Below are positions 15,524 through 21,381 of a stretch of DNA of 21,381 nt, piece by piece; within the stretch, counting starts at the first letter, position 1, and every line of letters starts with the position of its first letter. The stretch is from the NCBI GenBank assembly GCA_012521805.1, contig JAAYLQ010000016.1, positions 1 to 21,381 of the forward strand, written 5' to 3'. The stretch comes from Bacillota bacterium (GTDB taxonomy: Bacteria > Bacillota > Limnochordia > Darwinibacteriales > DTU012). The notes under the pieces are model-generated. The model was given only the letters and a program-made list of their open reading frames with translations, did not search any database and had not been told where the DNA came from. A program made the translations under genes and the position numbers.

Positions 15524-16288
15524 TTACTCTTCTGTTTCTTCCGAAACAGTCACCAATACTTCATCTTCAGTGGTTTCCTCGTCAGCAGCTGTATCTGTAT
15601 CAGCATGTCCTTCTTTTGCTTCAATTACTGCATCTGCAATAGTTGAGGTCAAGAGTTTCACAGCTCTGATCGCATCATCATTGCCGGGGATTACGTAATC
15701 GATTTCATCAGGATCACAGTTAGTATCCACAATTGCCACAATTGGAATACCTAATTTGCGAGCCTCTGCCACAGCAATGCGTTCTTTCCGAGGATCAACC
15801 ACGAACAAAGCACCAGGCAGCTTTCTCATTTCACGAATACCGCCGAGGAAACGCTCGAGCTTAACCAGTTCTTTTTCTAACCGCATTACTTCTTTCTTCG
15901 GCAGTAAATCAAAAGAACCGTCTTCGCGCATTGTTTCTAATTCACGCAGGCGTGAAATTCTGCGGTTGATAGTCTTGAAGTTTGTCAGCATTCCGCCCAA
16001 CCAGCGCTGGTTGACATAGAACATACCGCAGCGTTCAGCTTCTTCTCTGATAGTTTCCTGAGCCTGTTTTTTAGTACCTACAAATAAAACAGACTTACCA
16101 TCAGCAACGATCTCGCGAATGAAGTTGTAAGCTTCTTCTACCTTCTTCACAGTTTTTTGCAGATCAATGATATAAATACCATTGCGCTCTGTGAAGATAT
16201 ACGGTGCCATTTTTGGATTCCAACGTCTGGTTTGATGACCAAAGTGAACGCCGGCCTCCAGCAGTTGTTTCATGGTGATTACGGCCAA
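15524..16288 (-). CDS. rpsB: 30S ribosomal protein S2
   Basis: S2 is a late-assembling small-subunit protein on the back of the 30S head-body junction. The product is 254 residues from the TTG at 16288, giving MAVITMKQLLEAGVHFGHQTRRWNPKM, the usual family start. The TTG has AGGAGGTGA 5 nt upstream. A longer reading to 16366 has no support. Visible: YIIDLQKTVKKVEEAYNF, LFVGTKKQAQ (about 67-76), NQRWLGGMLTNFKT (about 92-105), and the C-terminal signature PIVAIVDTNCDPDEIDYVIPGNDDAIRA. The last 35 or so residues are an acidic, Thr/Glu-rich tail. It has its own promoter and structured leader. Confidence 0.97.
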   Translation of the reverse strand: MAVITMKQLLEAGVHFGHQTRRWNPKMAPYIFTERNGIYIIDLQKTVKKVEEAYNFIREIVADGKSVLFVGTKKQAQETIREEAERCGMFYVNQRWLGGMLTNFKTINRRISRLRELETMREDGSFDLLPKKEVMRLEKELVKLERFLGGIREMRKLPGALFVVDPRKERIAVAEARKLGIPIVAIVDTNCDPDEIDYVIPGNDDAIRAVKLLTSTIADAVIEAKEGHADTDTAADEETTEDEVLVTVSEETEE

Positions 16289-16393
16289 GTCGCTCACCTC
16301 CTCCCTTTTTGTTATTCCTCCGCAGAAATCATCTGTGAACAAGACCATAAGGCACACTTGTCTCACATCAGACTGCGTGTGTATTGAACACCA
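16289..16393 (-). promoter_or_regulatory. Structured 5' leader of rpsB
   Basis: About 105 nt of untranslated leader precede the rpsB TTG. One hairpin is clear: CACAC (16381 to 16377) pairs with GTGTG (16357 to 16353), and inside it GTCT (16373 to 16370) pairs with AGAC (16363 to 16360), closing a GATGTG loop, with an asymmetric internal loop (GCA opposite AA). A second small hairpin, CAGA/TCTG, lies closer to the SD. Ribosomal protein operons are often self-regulated by such leaders. I cannot assign this to a known leader family. Confidence 0.45.
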
Positions 16394-16399
16394 ATGGTG

Positions 16400-16428
16400 A
16401 TTATAACATAGTTGAACCGCTTAATCAA
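16400..16428 (-). promoter_or_regulatory. Sigma-A type promoter for rpsB-tsf
   Basis: Transcribed strand: TTGATT (16428 to 16423), 17-nt spacer, TATAAT (16405 to 16400), with TG one base before the -10 (TGTTATAAT). It is the best promoter in the window. The -35 overlaps the TGA stop of the upstream SwrB/YlxL-like gene. It separates housekeeping transcription from the flagellar unit. Confidence 0.8.
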
Positions 16429-16811
16429 TGAGCAATTTCATTATTTTTCAATTGGTGGATCAGCTCAACTTCTCCAGTACCCAAACCTAGTTTTTGAGCA
16501 ATTTCAGCATAATTATACCCCTGATTTAGCATTGCCAGCACCTTCTCCGCTTTAGCCTGATAAACTGGGGAGTAGGTTTGTTTATTCAGTCCAGAACTGG
16601 GTTGGTAGGATTCTAATTTAGTCAGAACCTGCTGAATTTCTCGCTGTTTGGTATCTAATTCTTGCATATACTGCTCTAAGATAGCTTCAAAGGTATCCAA
16701 TTCTGAAGGATATGGGGATTCTTTCGCATTGAGGCTAAACAAGGTTTTAATTATAATGCCGCCGAACAATCCGATAGTTAATCCGATTAAAAAAACTAGG
16801 GATTGACTCAC
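16425..16811 (-). CDS. Membrane-anchored DUF6115-type protein, SwrB/YlxL-like by position and layout
   Basis: A 128-residue protein with one N-terminal transmembrane helix (about 5-27, LVFLIGLTIGLFGGIIIKTL), a helical or coiled-coil stretch (about 38-70, TFEAILEQYMQELDTKQREIQQVLTKLES), and a C-terminal helix-turn-helix-like module (about 83-122, KAEKVLAMLNQGYNYAEIA, QKLGLGTGEVELI). In B. subtilis the gene between sigD and rpsB is ylxL/swrB, an anchored protein that promotes flagellar export-apparatus maturation and sigma-D activity. The layout here matches, though sequence identity cannot be judged by eye. The start is GTG at 16811, with GGGAGG 6 nt upstream. It is the last gene of the flagellar block. 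Confidence 0.75.
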   Translation of the reverse strand: MSQSLVFLIGLTIGLFGGIIIKTLFSLNAKESPYPSELDTFEAILEQYMQELDTKQREIQQVLTKLESYQPSSGLNKQTYSPVYQAKAEKVLAMLNQGYNYAEIAQKLGLGTGEVELIHQLKNNEIAH

Positions 16812-16825
16812 GTTAATCCTCCCAA

Positions 16826-17086
16826 CTAAATTCTAATGTCTAAGCTGCCGCCAAAGGAATTGCGGCGCCTGCTCCCCTTGGCAGCTCGTTTCGGTTTCTC
16901 TTTTTTTTGATTGCGGATACGTGCTGTTTTTGGACTGTCACTAACCTTTTTTGGCCGCTCTGCGTACTGTTGAACTATTACTGGATTAACTTTACCAGCA
17001 CCAGTTGGGTCACCTTCCCGCAAAATTTTAGGTATTTGATCTGTCCGACCTATTAACACCTGCATATCAGGAAACTTTATTGACAT
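16826..17086 (-). CDS. Small protein with basic C-terminal tail, unknown function, between sigD and the SwrB-like gene
   Basis: An 86-residue protein that I do not recognise. The N-terminal half (SIKFPDMQVLIGRTDQIPKI, about 2-21) looks ordered and recalls small proteins with a D-x-Q-V...R...I pattern that I associate, from memory, with this position in other Clostridia. Residues about 44-78 form a low-complexity, strongly basic tail rich in Lys and Arg (KKEKPKRAAKGSRRR). There is no membrane segment. The ATG at 17086 has AGGAGG 8 nt upstream and lies 23 nt after sigD; the next gene follows by 14 nt. A nucleic-acid or acidic-partner binding tail is possible, but this is only inference. Confidence 0.7.
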   Translation of the reverse strand: MSIKFPDMQVLIGRTDQIPKILREGDPTGAGKVNPVIVQQYAERPKKVSDSPKTARIRNQKKEKPKRAAKGSRRRNSFGGSLDIRI

Positions 17087-17109
17087 TCACTAAACCTCCT
17101 AACGGATAC

Positions 17110-17871
17110 CTATCCAAACTTCAGTTTAGTCCGGAGTGTCCTGATTGCTTTACTGTGGATCTGACTGACTCGCGATTCTGATACTTCCAGAACATGTCCT
17201 ATTTCTTTAAGGGTAAGCCCTTCATGATAGTACAGCGACACCACCAGCCGCTCCCTCTCATCTAACTGATCTACCGCCGCTGCCAGTTCCTGTAAAGTCT
17301 CTTGATCAACAAGTTCTTGATCAACAGCTGCAGTAGGATCATCAAGAGTATCCAGCAGTGTAATCGATTCAGAATCTGGATCACTAGTTATTTGATCATC
17401 TAAGGAAAGCAGGGCAATGCTGCGCACCTGATCTACTGTTTCATGGTATTTATCTAAAGTCATATCGAGAGCAGCTGCTATCTCCTGATCTGTAGGTGTT
17501 CTGCCAAACTGATGCTCTAACTTCATGATGGTTTGATCTATTTGCTTAGCTTTTGTGCGCACACTGCGGGGAATCCAGTCTGTCGCCCGCAGTCCATCCA
17601 TAATCCCGCCGCGGATGCGGACACTAGCATACGTTTCAAACTTAATATCCCGCTCCAGATCAAATTTATCAACCGCATCCATCAAACCAAAAATCCCATA
17701 ACTGATCAGATCGTTAAATTCTACATTATCGGGAAGATGAATTGCAATTCGACCAGCAATATACTGCACCAGTGGGATATACTGCTCAATCAGCTTTTCC
17801 CGCGCTGCCAGATCGTTATTTAATTTATACTGCTGCCACAGATCTGTAAGATCAACAGTCTCTCGGTTCAT
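17110..17871 (-). CDS. sigD: Flagellar/motility sigma factor SigD (FliA, sigma-28)
   Basis: This factor directs RNA polymerase to late flagellar, chemotaxis and autolysin genes. The product is 253 residues from the ATG at 17871 (AGGAAG, 9-nt spacer), close to B. subtilis SigD (254). A longer reading from 17922 would overlap the PilZ gene. Region 2 is at about 25-100, with the FNDLISYGIFGLMDAVDKFD and FETYASVRIRGGIMDGLR segments. Region 3 begins near DWIPRSVRTKAKQ, and region 4 ends the protein with a helix-turn-helix (about 210-247, EGLTLKEIGHVLEVSESRVSQ). These are the sigma-28 group features. No FlgM-like anti-sigma gene is in the window. Confidence 0.94.
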   Translation of the reverse strand: MNRETVDLTDLWQQYKLNNDLAAREKLIEQYIPLVQYIAGRIAIHLPDNVEFNDLISYGIFGLMDAVDKFDLERDIKFETYASVRIRGGIMDGLRATDWIPRSVRTKAKQIDQTIMKLEHQFGRTPTDQEIAAALDMTLDKYHETVDQVRSIALLSLDDQITSDPDSESITLLDTLDDPTAAVDQELVDQETLQELAAAVDQLDERERLVVSLYYHEGLTLKEIGHVLEVSESRVSQIHSKAIRTLRTKLKFG

Positions 17872-17884
17872 CTTAACCAACTTC

Positions 17885-18508
17885 CTACGATTTTTGTTTT
17901 TTTGCTTTGCGATAGATTTCAATTAGACGTTTATAGACATATTGAATGATTAGTTGCCTGGTCGGTTCGTCAAGATTGGTATAACTCACACCATACTCAT
18001 AGCCTGACTCTTTTGGAATTACCCTGACAATCTTGCCGTATAAGCGCAATACAGTTTGATCAAGTTTTAAATCAATAAATACAGCTGTACCATTCTCAAG
18101 TTTCTCTTCAGCTGCAAAAAGCAGTCCGCCACCGCTTAGATCTTTAACAATGCATTTATTAATTCCGTTATAAACCCCTTCGATCAAAACGTCAACGCGT
18201 ACAAAATCCCGCTGCTGAATTTTTTCCCACTCACTTGTTAACCTGATCAAAAGCATTGGCACATTGTTCTGCCGGAAGCGTCTTTCTACCACCCCAGCCG
18301 CTTGGTAGCGACCCTGTTCCACCAAATCTCCCTCTGTATAAGAAATGAGAACTTTAGTCCGAGGACGAACGTTTAACAGTTTTCCTCTATCCATAGGCGC
18401 AGCAATTGTTAAGCTGTCGTGAGTGATATCCTCGATGCGGCTTGGATAAACTTTATCGGTATTAGCAGCAATAATCAAACTGATATTTTGATTAGGATTC
18501 GGAGCCAA
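17885..18508 (-). CDS. YcgR-like flagellar brake protein with PilZ c-di-GMP-binding domain
   Basis: A 207-residue two-domain protein. The N-terminal YcgR-N type barrel (about 1-95) is followed by a PilZ domain (about 98-200). Both c-di-GMP motifs are intact: RxxxR at Arg100 and Arg104 (RDFVR), and D-x-S-x-x-G at 123-128 (DLSGGG). YcgR family members such as E. coli YcgR and B. subtilis MotI (YpfA) act on the flagellar stator or rotor to slow swimming when c-di-GMP is high. The start is TTG at 18508, with AGGAGG 7 nt upstream, 14 nt after flhG. Location between flhG and sigD supports a motility role. Confidence 0.88.
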   Translation of the reverse strand: MAPNPNQNISLIIAANTDKVYPSRIEDITHDSLTIAAPMDRGKLLNVRPRTKVLISYTEGDLVEQGRYQAAGVVERRFRQNNVPMLLIRLTSEWEKIQQRDFVRVDVLIEGVYNGINKCIVKDLSGGGLLFAAEEKLENGTAVFIDLKLDQTVLRLYGKIVRVIPKESGYEYGVSYTNLDEPTRQLIIQYVYKRLIEIYRKAKKQKS

Positions 18509-18522
18509 ACTGATCCCTCCTG

Positions 18523-19359
18523 CTAGACCATGGGTTCGCTTTCATCTGATGAGTTTGCCCAGAGATAATCTTGCTGCAGCAAATTCACCGCTAACTGCTG
18601 GATTGAGCGGCTGGCGCTGGATCCAGGATAGGCTAAGACAAAAGCTTGCTGTTTTTGAACAGCAGCCGCTACTTTCTGATCGTAAAGTACGCAGCCGGCA
18701 TATTTGACCTCGCGCTGAAGAAACCTAGTGGTCATGATATTGATTTTCTGCCAAATCAACATCCCTTCATTAGGAGAACGAACCATATTGCCTATCACAA
18801 TTATCTCTTTATCCGGATCCCGCTGTAGGATAGTTTTAATTAAGCCATAGGCATCTGCGATACTGCTGGGTTCAGATGTTGCAACAACCAGAACTTCATC
18901 AACTGCCATAGTCAAAGCAATCACATTGCGGGATAATCCAGCGCTGGTGTCAATAATCAAGAAATCTAGATCCTGATTCAAATGAACTGCCATAGAAATG
19001 AAGCGGCTTAATGTCAGCTGATCAATATTTGCTAGTTCATATACCCCTGAGCTGCCGGCAATGATTTTTAGACCGAGGGGTCCATCAACAATAATATCGC
19101 CCAGCTCCTTATTACCAGTTAAAATGTCTAATAGTGTGTACTGTGGATACACCCCGAGTACCAAATCAGCATTGGCTAAGCCCAGGTCTGCATCAAGCAG
19201 TGCCACAGTTTGGTTGTTGTTAATCAGGGTTAACGCTAAATTTATGGAGATATTGGTTTTTCCAACTCCACCTTTGCCGCTAGCTACAGCAAGAACACGG
19301 GGAATAGTAACCGATTTCTGACTGACAAGATTTCGTATCCCTTGAGCTTGATCACACAT
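18523..19359 (-). CDS. flhG: FlhG (YlxH/FleN), MinD-family ATPase controlling flagellar number
   Basis: FlhG is a ParA/MinD-type ATPase that stimulates FlhF GTPase and sets flagellar number and placement. The product is 278 residues. The N-terminal DQAQGIRNL (3-11) is the FlhF-activating motif. A deviant Walker A SGKGGVGKT is at 27-35 with the two lysines of the family, DADLGLANAD is at 56-65, and the second Walker motif LIIDTSAG is near 133-140. The C-terminal part contains TTRFLQREVKYAGCVLYDQKV, followed by a membrane-targeting-like helix. The ATG follows the flhF stop by 2 nt, with GGGGGA upstream. Confidence 0.94.
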   Translation of the reverse strand: MCDQAQGIRNLVSQKSVTIPRVLAVASGKGGVGKTNISINLALTLINNNQTVALLDADLGLANADLVLGVYPQYTLLDILTGNKELGDIIVDGPLGLKIIAGSSGVYELANIDQLTLSRFISMAVHLNQDLDFLIIDTSAGLSRNVIALTMAVDEVLVVATSEPSSIADAYGLIKTILQRDPDKEIIVIGNMVRSPNEGMLIWQKINIMTTRFLQREVKYAGCVLYDQKVAAAVQKQQAFVLAYPGSSASRSIQQLAVNLLQQDYLWANSSDESEPMV

Positions 19360-19361
19360 AG

Positions 19362-20399
19362 CTAGTCCCCCAAAATCAAATTCGTCAATTGTTCGCTATC
19401 AGCTATCTCAATATCATCGGGCACGCTCTGCCCAGTGGTAATAAAGGCGATTGGTACCTGTGCATAGCTTGCAGCCTGCAGCAGAATACCGTAGCTCTCA
19501 GTCTCATCCAGTTTAGTGACAATCAGATTATCAATATCCATCGACCGATAAGCATCAATAATTGCCATCAGATCATAACTTTTGGTTGTGGCACTTACCA
19601 CCAAATATTTCTCAGCATTAATTCCTGCTAAAGCTGCATTCAGTTCCGCCATCTGGCTCTGGTTGTTATGGCTGCGCCCTGCTGTGTCAATCAGAATCAA
19701 ATCTTGATCATGATAATTTGCAATTGCGTCCTGCAGCTCCTCACCGGAATAAACCACTGTCAGCGGTACATTAATAATGTCTGCGTAAGTTTTCAGCTGT
19801 TCCACCGCTGCAATTCGGTATGTATCAAGGGTTATCAGTCCAACTTTTTGCTGCGCTATCAAATGATAGTTAGCAGCCAACTTTGCAATCGTCGTAGTTT
19901 TTCCCACACCGGTTGGACCCAGAAGCGCCACAACCTTCTGGGGATCAAAATACTCCCAAGGTGGATCTGTTAAGATTTTTGAGCTGATTACACTTCTTAA
20001 CCGCTGTTTCAATAACGCTTCATTTTTCCATTCAGACTTGGGTACCTCACTTAAAACAGTTTTAAGGATATCAACAGTCAACTTATGGGAAATATCCTGC
20101 TTAGTTAACTGCTGATAAAGTTTCTGCACAGTGTCAGACGCTACATCTGTTTTGAATTCCTGCTCACTTTGATCACTTGTTTTTAAGGCGTGAGCTGGCT
20201 CATTTTGCGGTCTGTTAATAGCTTTAGCGTTGGGATCAACCGCTCCTAATACCTCAAACTTTTTTTTGCCAAATAAGCCAAAAAACCAGCCTTTTTTGAC
20301 AATCTTGGTATGTAAAATTACTGCGTCCTCTCCAAACTCAGCCTTCATCATTGCAACAGCTTCTGGCAGTGTATCAGCTTGAAACTTCTTGATTTTCAT
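19362..20399 (-). CDS. flhF: Flagellar biosynthesis SRP-type GTPase FlhF
   Basis: FlhF is the third SRP-type GTPase (with Ffh and FtsY) and positions the flagellar basal body. The product is 345 residues. The N-terminal basic B domain begins MKIKKFQADTLPEAV and contains AEFGEDAVILHTK. A helical N domain spans about 90-145, then the G domain has G1 GPTGVGKTT (161-169), DTYR (192-195), G3 DTAGR (238-242) and G4 TKLDE (295-299), with TTGQSVPDD near 318-326. The ATG lies 26 nt inside the end of flhA in another frame, so translation is coupled. The downstream partner is flhG. Confidence 0.95.
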   Translation of the reverse strand: MKIKKFQADTLPEAVAMMKAEFGEDAVILHTKIVKKGWFFGLFGKKKFEVLGAVDPNAKAINRPQNEPAHALKTSDQSEQEFKTDVASDTVQKLYQQLTKQDISHKLTVDILKTVLSEVPKSEWKNEALLKQRLRSVISSKILTDPPWEYFDPQKVVALLGPTGVGKTTTIAKLAANYHLIAQQKVGLITLDTYRIAAVEQLKTYADIINVPLTVVYSGEELQDAIANYHDQDLILIDTAGRSHNNQSQMAELNAALAGINAEKYLVVSATTKSYDLMAIIDAYRSMDIDNLIVTKLDETESYGILLQAASYAQVPIAFITTGQSVPDDIEIADSEQLTNLILGD

Positions 20400-21381
20400 A
20401 TGGCCATTTCACCATCCCCACCGCTTGAACCTGAATTTCCGGGACAATTTCAGCAAAAGACAGCACGATTAAACCTGGAAAATTCCTTTCGGTCAAGCGT
20501 TTAAATGCTAATCTAATGTTTGGAGAGACTAAAATGACCGGATAAGGTAGTGCGGTTCTTTCTAAGGTGCTTTTTAACTCGATAAACAAACTCTGAAGTA
20601 ACCGCGGCTCAACAGATATGATACTGCCCCGCTCGGTATGCTCGATACCCTCTGCGATCACGGTTTCCCACTTTTGATCTAAAGTCAAAACAGATAAAAT
20701 GTCATTTTCTAAGTACTGGCGCGAAATCTGCCGGGCAAGGGCTTCCCGCACATATTCTGTTAAATAATCAATGTCTTTGCTGATTGCAGCTGCATCTGCA
20801 AGTGCTTCTAGGATTGTTACCAGGTTGCGAATAGGAACTTGTTCCCGCAGGAGATTCTGAAGTACCTTTTGGATTTCACCAACAGTCATTAAATTCGGTA
20901 CAAGTTCGCTAATAACGGCAGAATAATCATTGCGCAAACTATCTAATAAAGTCTGAACTTCCTGCCGCCCTAAAAGCTCATGAGCATGATTTTTGATAAC
21001 CTCAGTTAAATGTGTTGCTAATACACTTGGAGCATCAACTACAGTATAGCCTGCAATTTCTGCTCGCTCTCGATTTTCTTCGCTAATCCATAAAGCATCC
21101 AAGCCGAAAGCAGGTTCTTTAGTTGGTTCTCCAGGGACCTTGTCCACAACGTTTCCAGCATCCATTGCTAAGTAGTGATTGAGCAGCAGTTGTCCTGTGC
21201 CAACTTCAATACCTTTGATTTTTATAACATACTCATTTGGCTGAAGCTGCAGGTTATCCCGGATCCTAATCACCGGAACAATCATTCCTAACTCAATGGC
21301 ACACTGGCGCCGGATCATTGTAATCCGGTCCAGCATGTCCCCGCCCTGCTCACTATCGACCAGGGGAATGAGACTGTAGCC
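20374..21381 (-). CDS. flhA: Flagellar export gate protein FlhA, C-terminal 335 residues (gene enters from the right edge)
   Basis: FlhA forms the nonameric export gate of the flagellar type III secretion system. The frame is open to the window edge, so the N-terminal membrane domain is outside; only the end of the linker and the cytosolic domain are here. The family start of this domain is clear: GYSLIPLVDSEQGGDMLDRI, then the MIRRQCAIELGMIVPVIRIRDN segment. Further on are LNHYLAMDAG, GLDALWI and VVDAPSVLATHLTEVI, with QEVQTLLDSL further downstream; near the C-terminus are YPVILVSPNIR and VLSFAEI. The domain is intact to the stop and overlaps flhF by 26 nt. Confidence 0.96.
   Translation of the reverse strand, partial: GYSLIPLVDSEQGGDMLDRITMIRRQCAIELGMIVPVIRIRDNLQLQPNEYVIKIKGIEVGTGQLLLNHYLAMDAGNVVDKVPGEPTKEPAFGLDALWISEENRERAEIAGYTVVDAPSVLATHLTEVIKNHAHELLGRQEVQTLLDSLRNDYSAVISELVPNLMTVGEIQKVLQNLLREQVPIRNLVTILEALADAAAISKDIDYLTEYVREALARQISRQYLENDILSVLTLDQKWETVIAEGIEHTERGSIISVEPRLLQSLFIELKSTLERTALPYPVILVSPNIRLAFKRLTERNFPGLIVLSFAEIVPEIQVQAVGMVKWPYENQEVSS

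Noticed and set aside
16289..16366. Longer rpsB reading starting at 16366
   Set aside because: It lies in the leader with no SD; the TTG at 16288 has AGGAGGTGA and gives the family N-terminus.
17872..17922. Longer sigD reading from 17922
   Set aside because: It overlaps the PilZ gene by 38 nt and has no SD; the ATG at 17871 has AGGAAG and gives the expected length.
18440..18480. CCGATAAA as a sigma-28 -10 element inside the PilZ gene
   Set aside because: It is explained by the coding sequence (NTDKV), and the -35 position has TTGA rather than TAAA.
1..21381. Mobile elements, CRISPR arrays, tRNA or rRNA genes, phage defence cassettes
   Set aside because: No terminal inverted repeats with transposase, no regular repeat-spacer pattern, and no cloverleaf or rRNA-like segments; the window is almost fully filled by housekeeping and flagellar genes.

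Overview
The window is one compact stretch of a Gram-positive (Bacillota, Clostridia-like) chromosome. Every gene I can support lies on the minus strand, so transcription runs from the right end to the left end. The phylum call rests on a PolC-type DNA polymerase, the B. subtilis-like order flhA-flhF-flhG-...-sigD-(SwrB/YlxL-like)-rpsB-tsf-pyrH-frr-uppS-cdsA-dxr-rseP-proS-polC-rimP-nusA, strong AGGAGG ribosome binding sites, and a YtvI-like permease of a family often linked to sporulation. No genus can be named. There are no tRNAs, rRNAs, insertion sequences, CRISPR arrays or signs of recent transfer.

Right part (about 21381-16425), flagellar block in transcription order: flhA (C-terminal part only), flhF, flhG, a PilZ/YcgR-like c-di-GMP effector, the flagellar sigma factor sigD, an unrecognised small basic protein, and a membrane-anchored SwrB/YlxL-like (DUF6115-type) protein. 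The che genes found between flhG and sigD in B. subtilis are absent here. A good promoter overlaps the end of the last gene and starts the next block.

Middle part (about 16405-12460), translation and nucleotide block: rpsB, tsf, pyrH, frr, a 73-residue unknown and uppS. rpsB has a structured leader. There is a terminator-like element with competing pairings between rpsB and tsf, and a canonical terminator directly after tsf.

Left-middle part (about 12449-5014), envelope, isoprenoid and tRNA-charging genes: cdsA, an AI-2E/YtvI-like permease, dxr, rseP, ispG, proS and a GT2 glycosyltransferase. Dxr and IspG supply isoprenoid precursors through the MEP pathway, UppS makes the C55 lipid carrier, CdsA makes CDP-diacylglycerol, and RseP is an intramembrane protease.

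Left end (4990-1): polC, then a 211-nt regulatory gap, rimP and nusA (N-terminal part). Two things stand out. PolC is interrupted by a single in-frame TAA inside its PHP domain, and it also lacks the DEDD 3'-5' exonuclease normally inserted in that domain, while all the PHP metal ligands are present. The rimP-nusA leader has a clear promoter followed by a terminator-like hairpin whose 3' arm and loop are perfectly complementary over 12 nt to the rimP Shine-Dalgarno/spacer region. This suggests control by attenuation, translation, or both.
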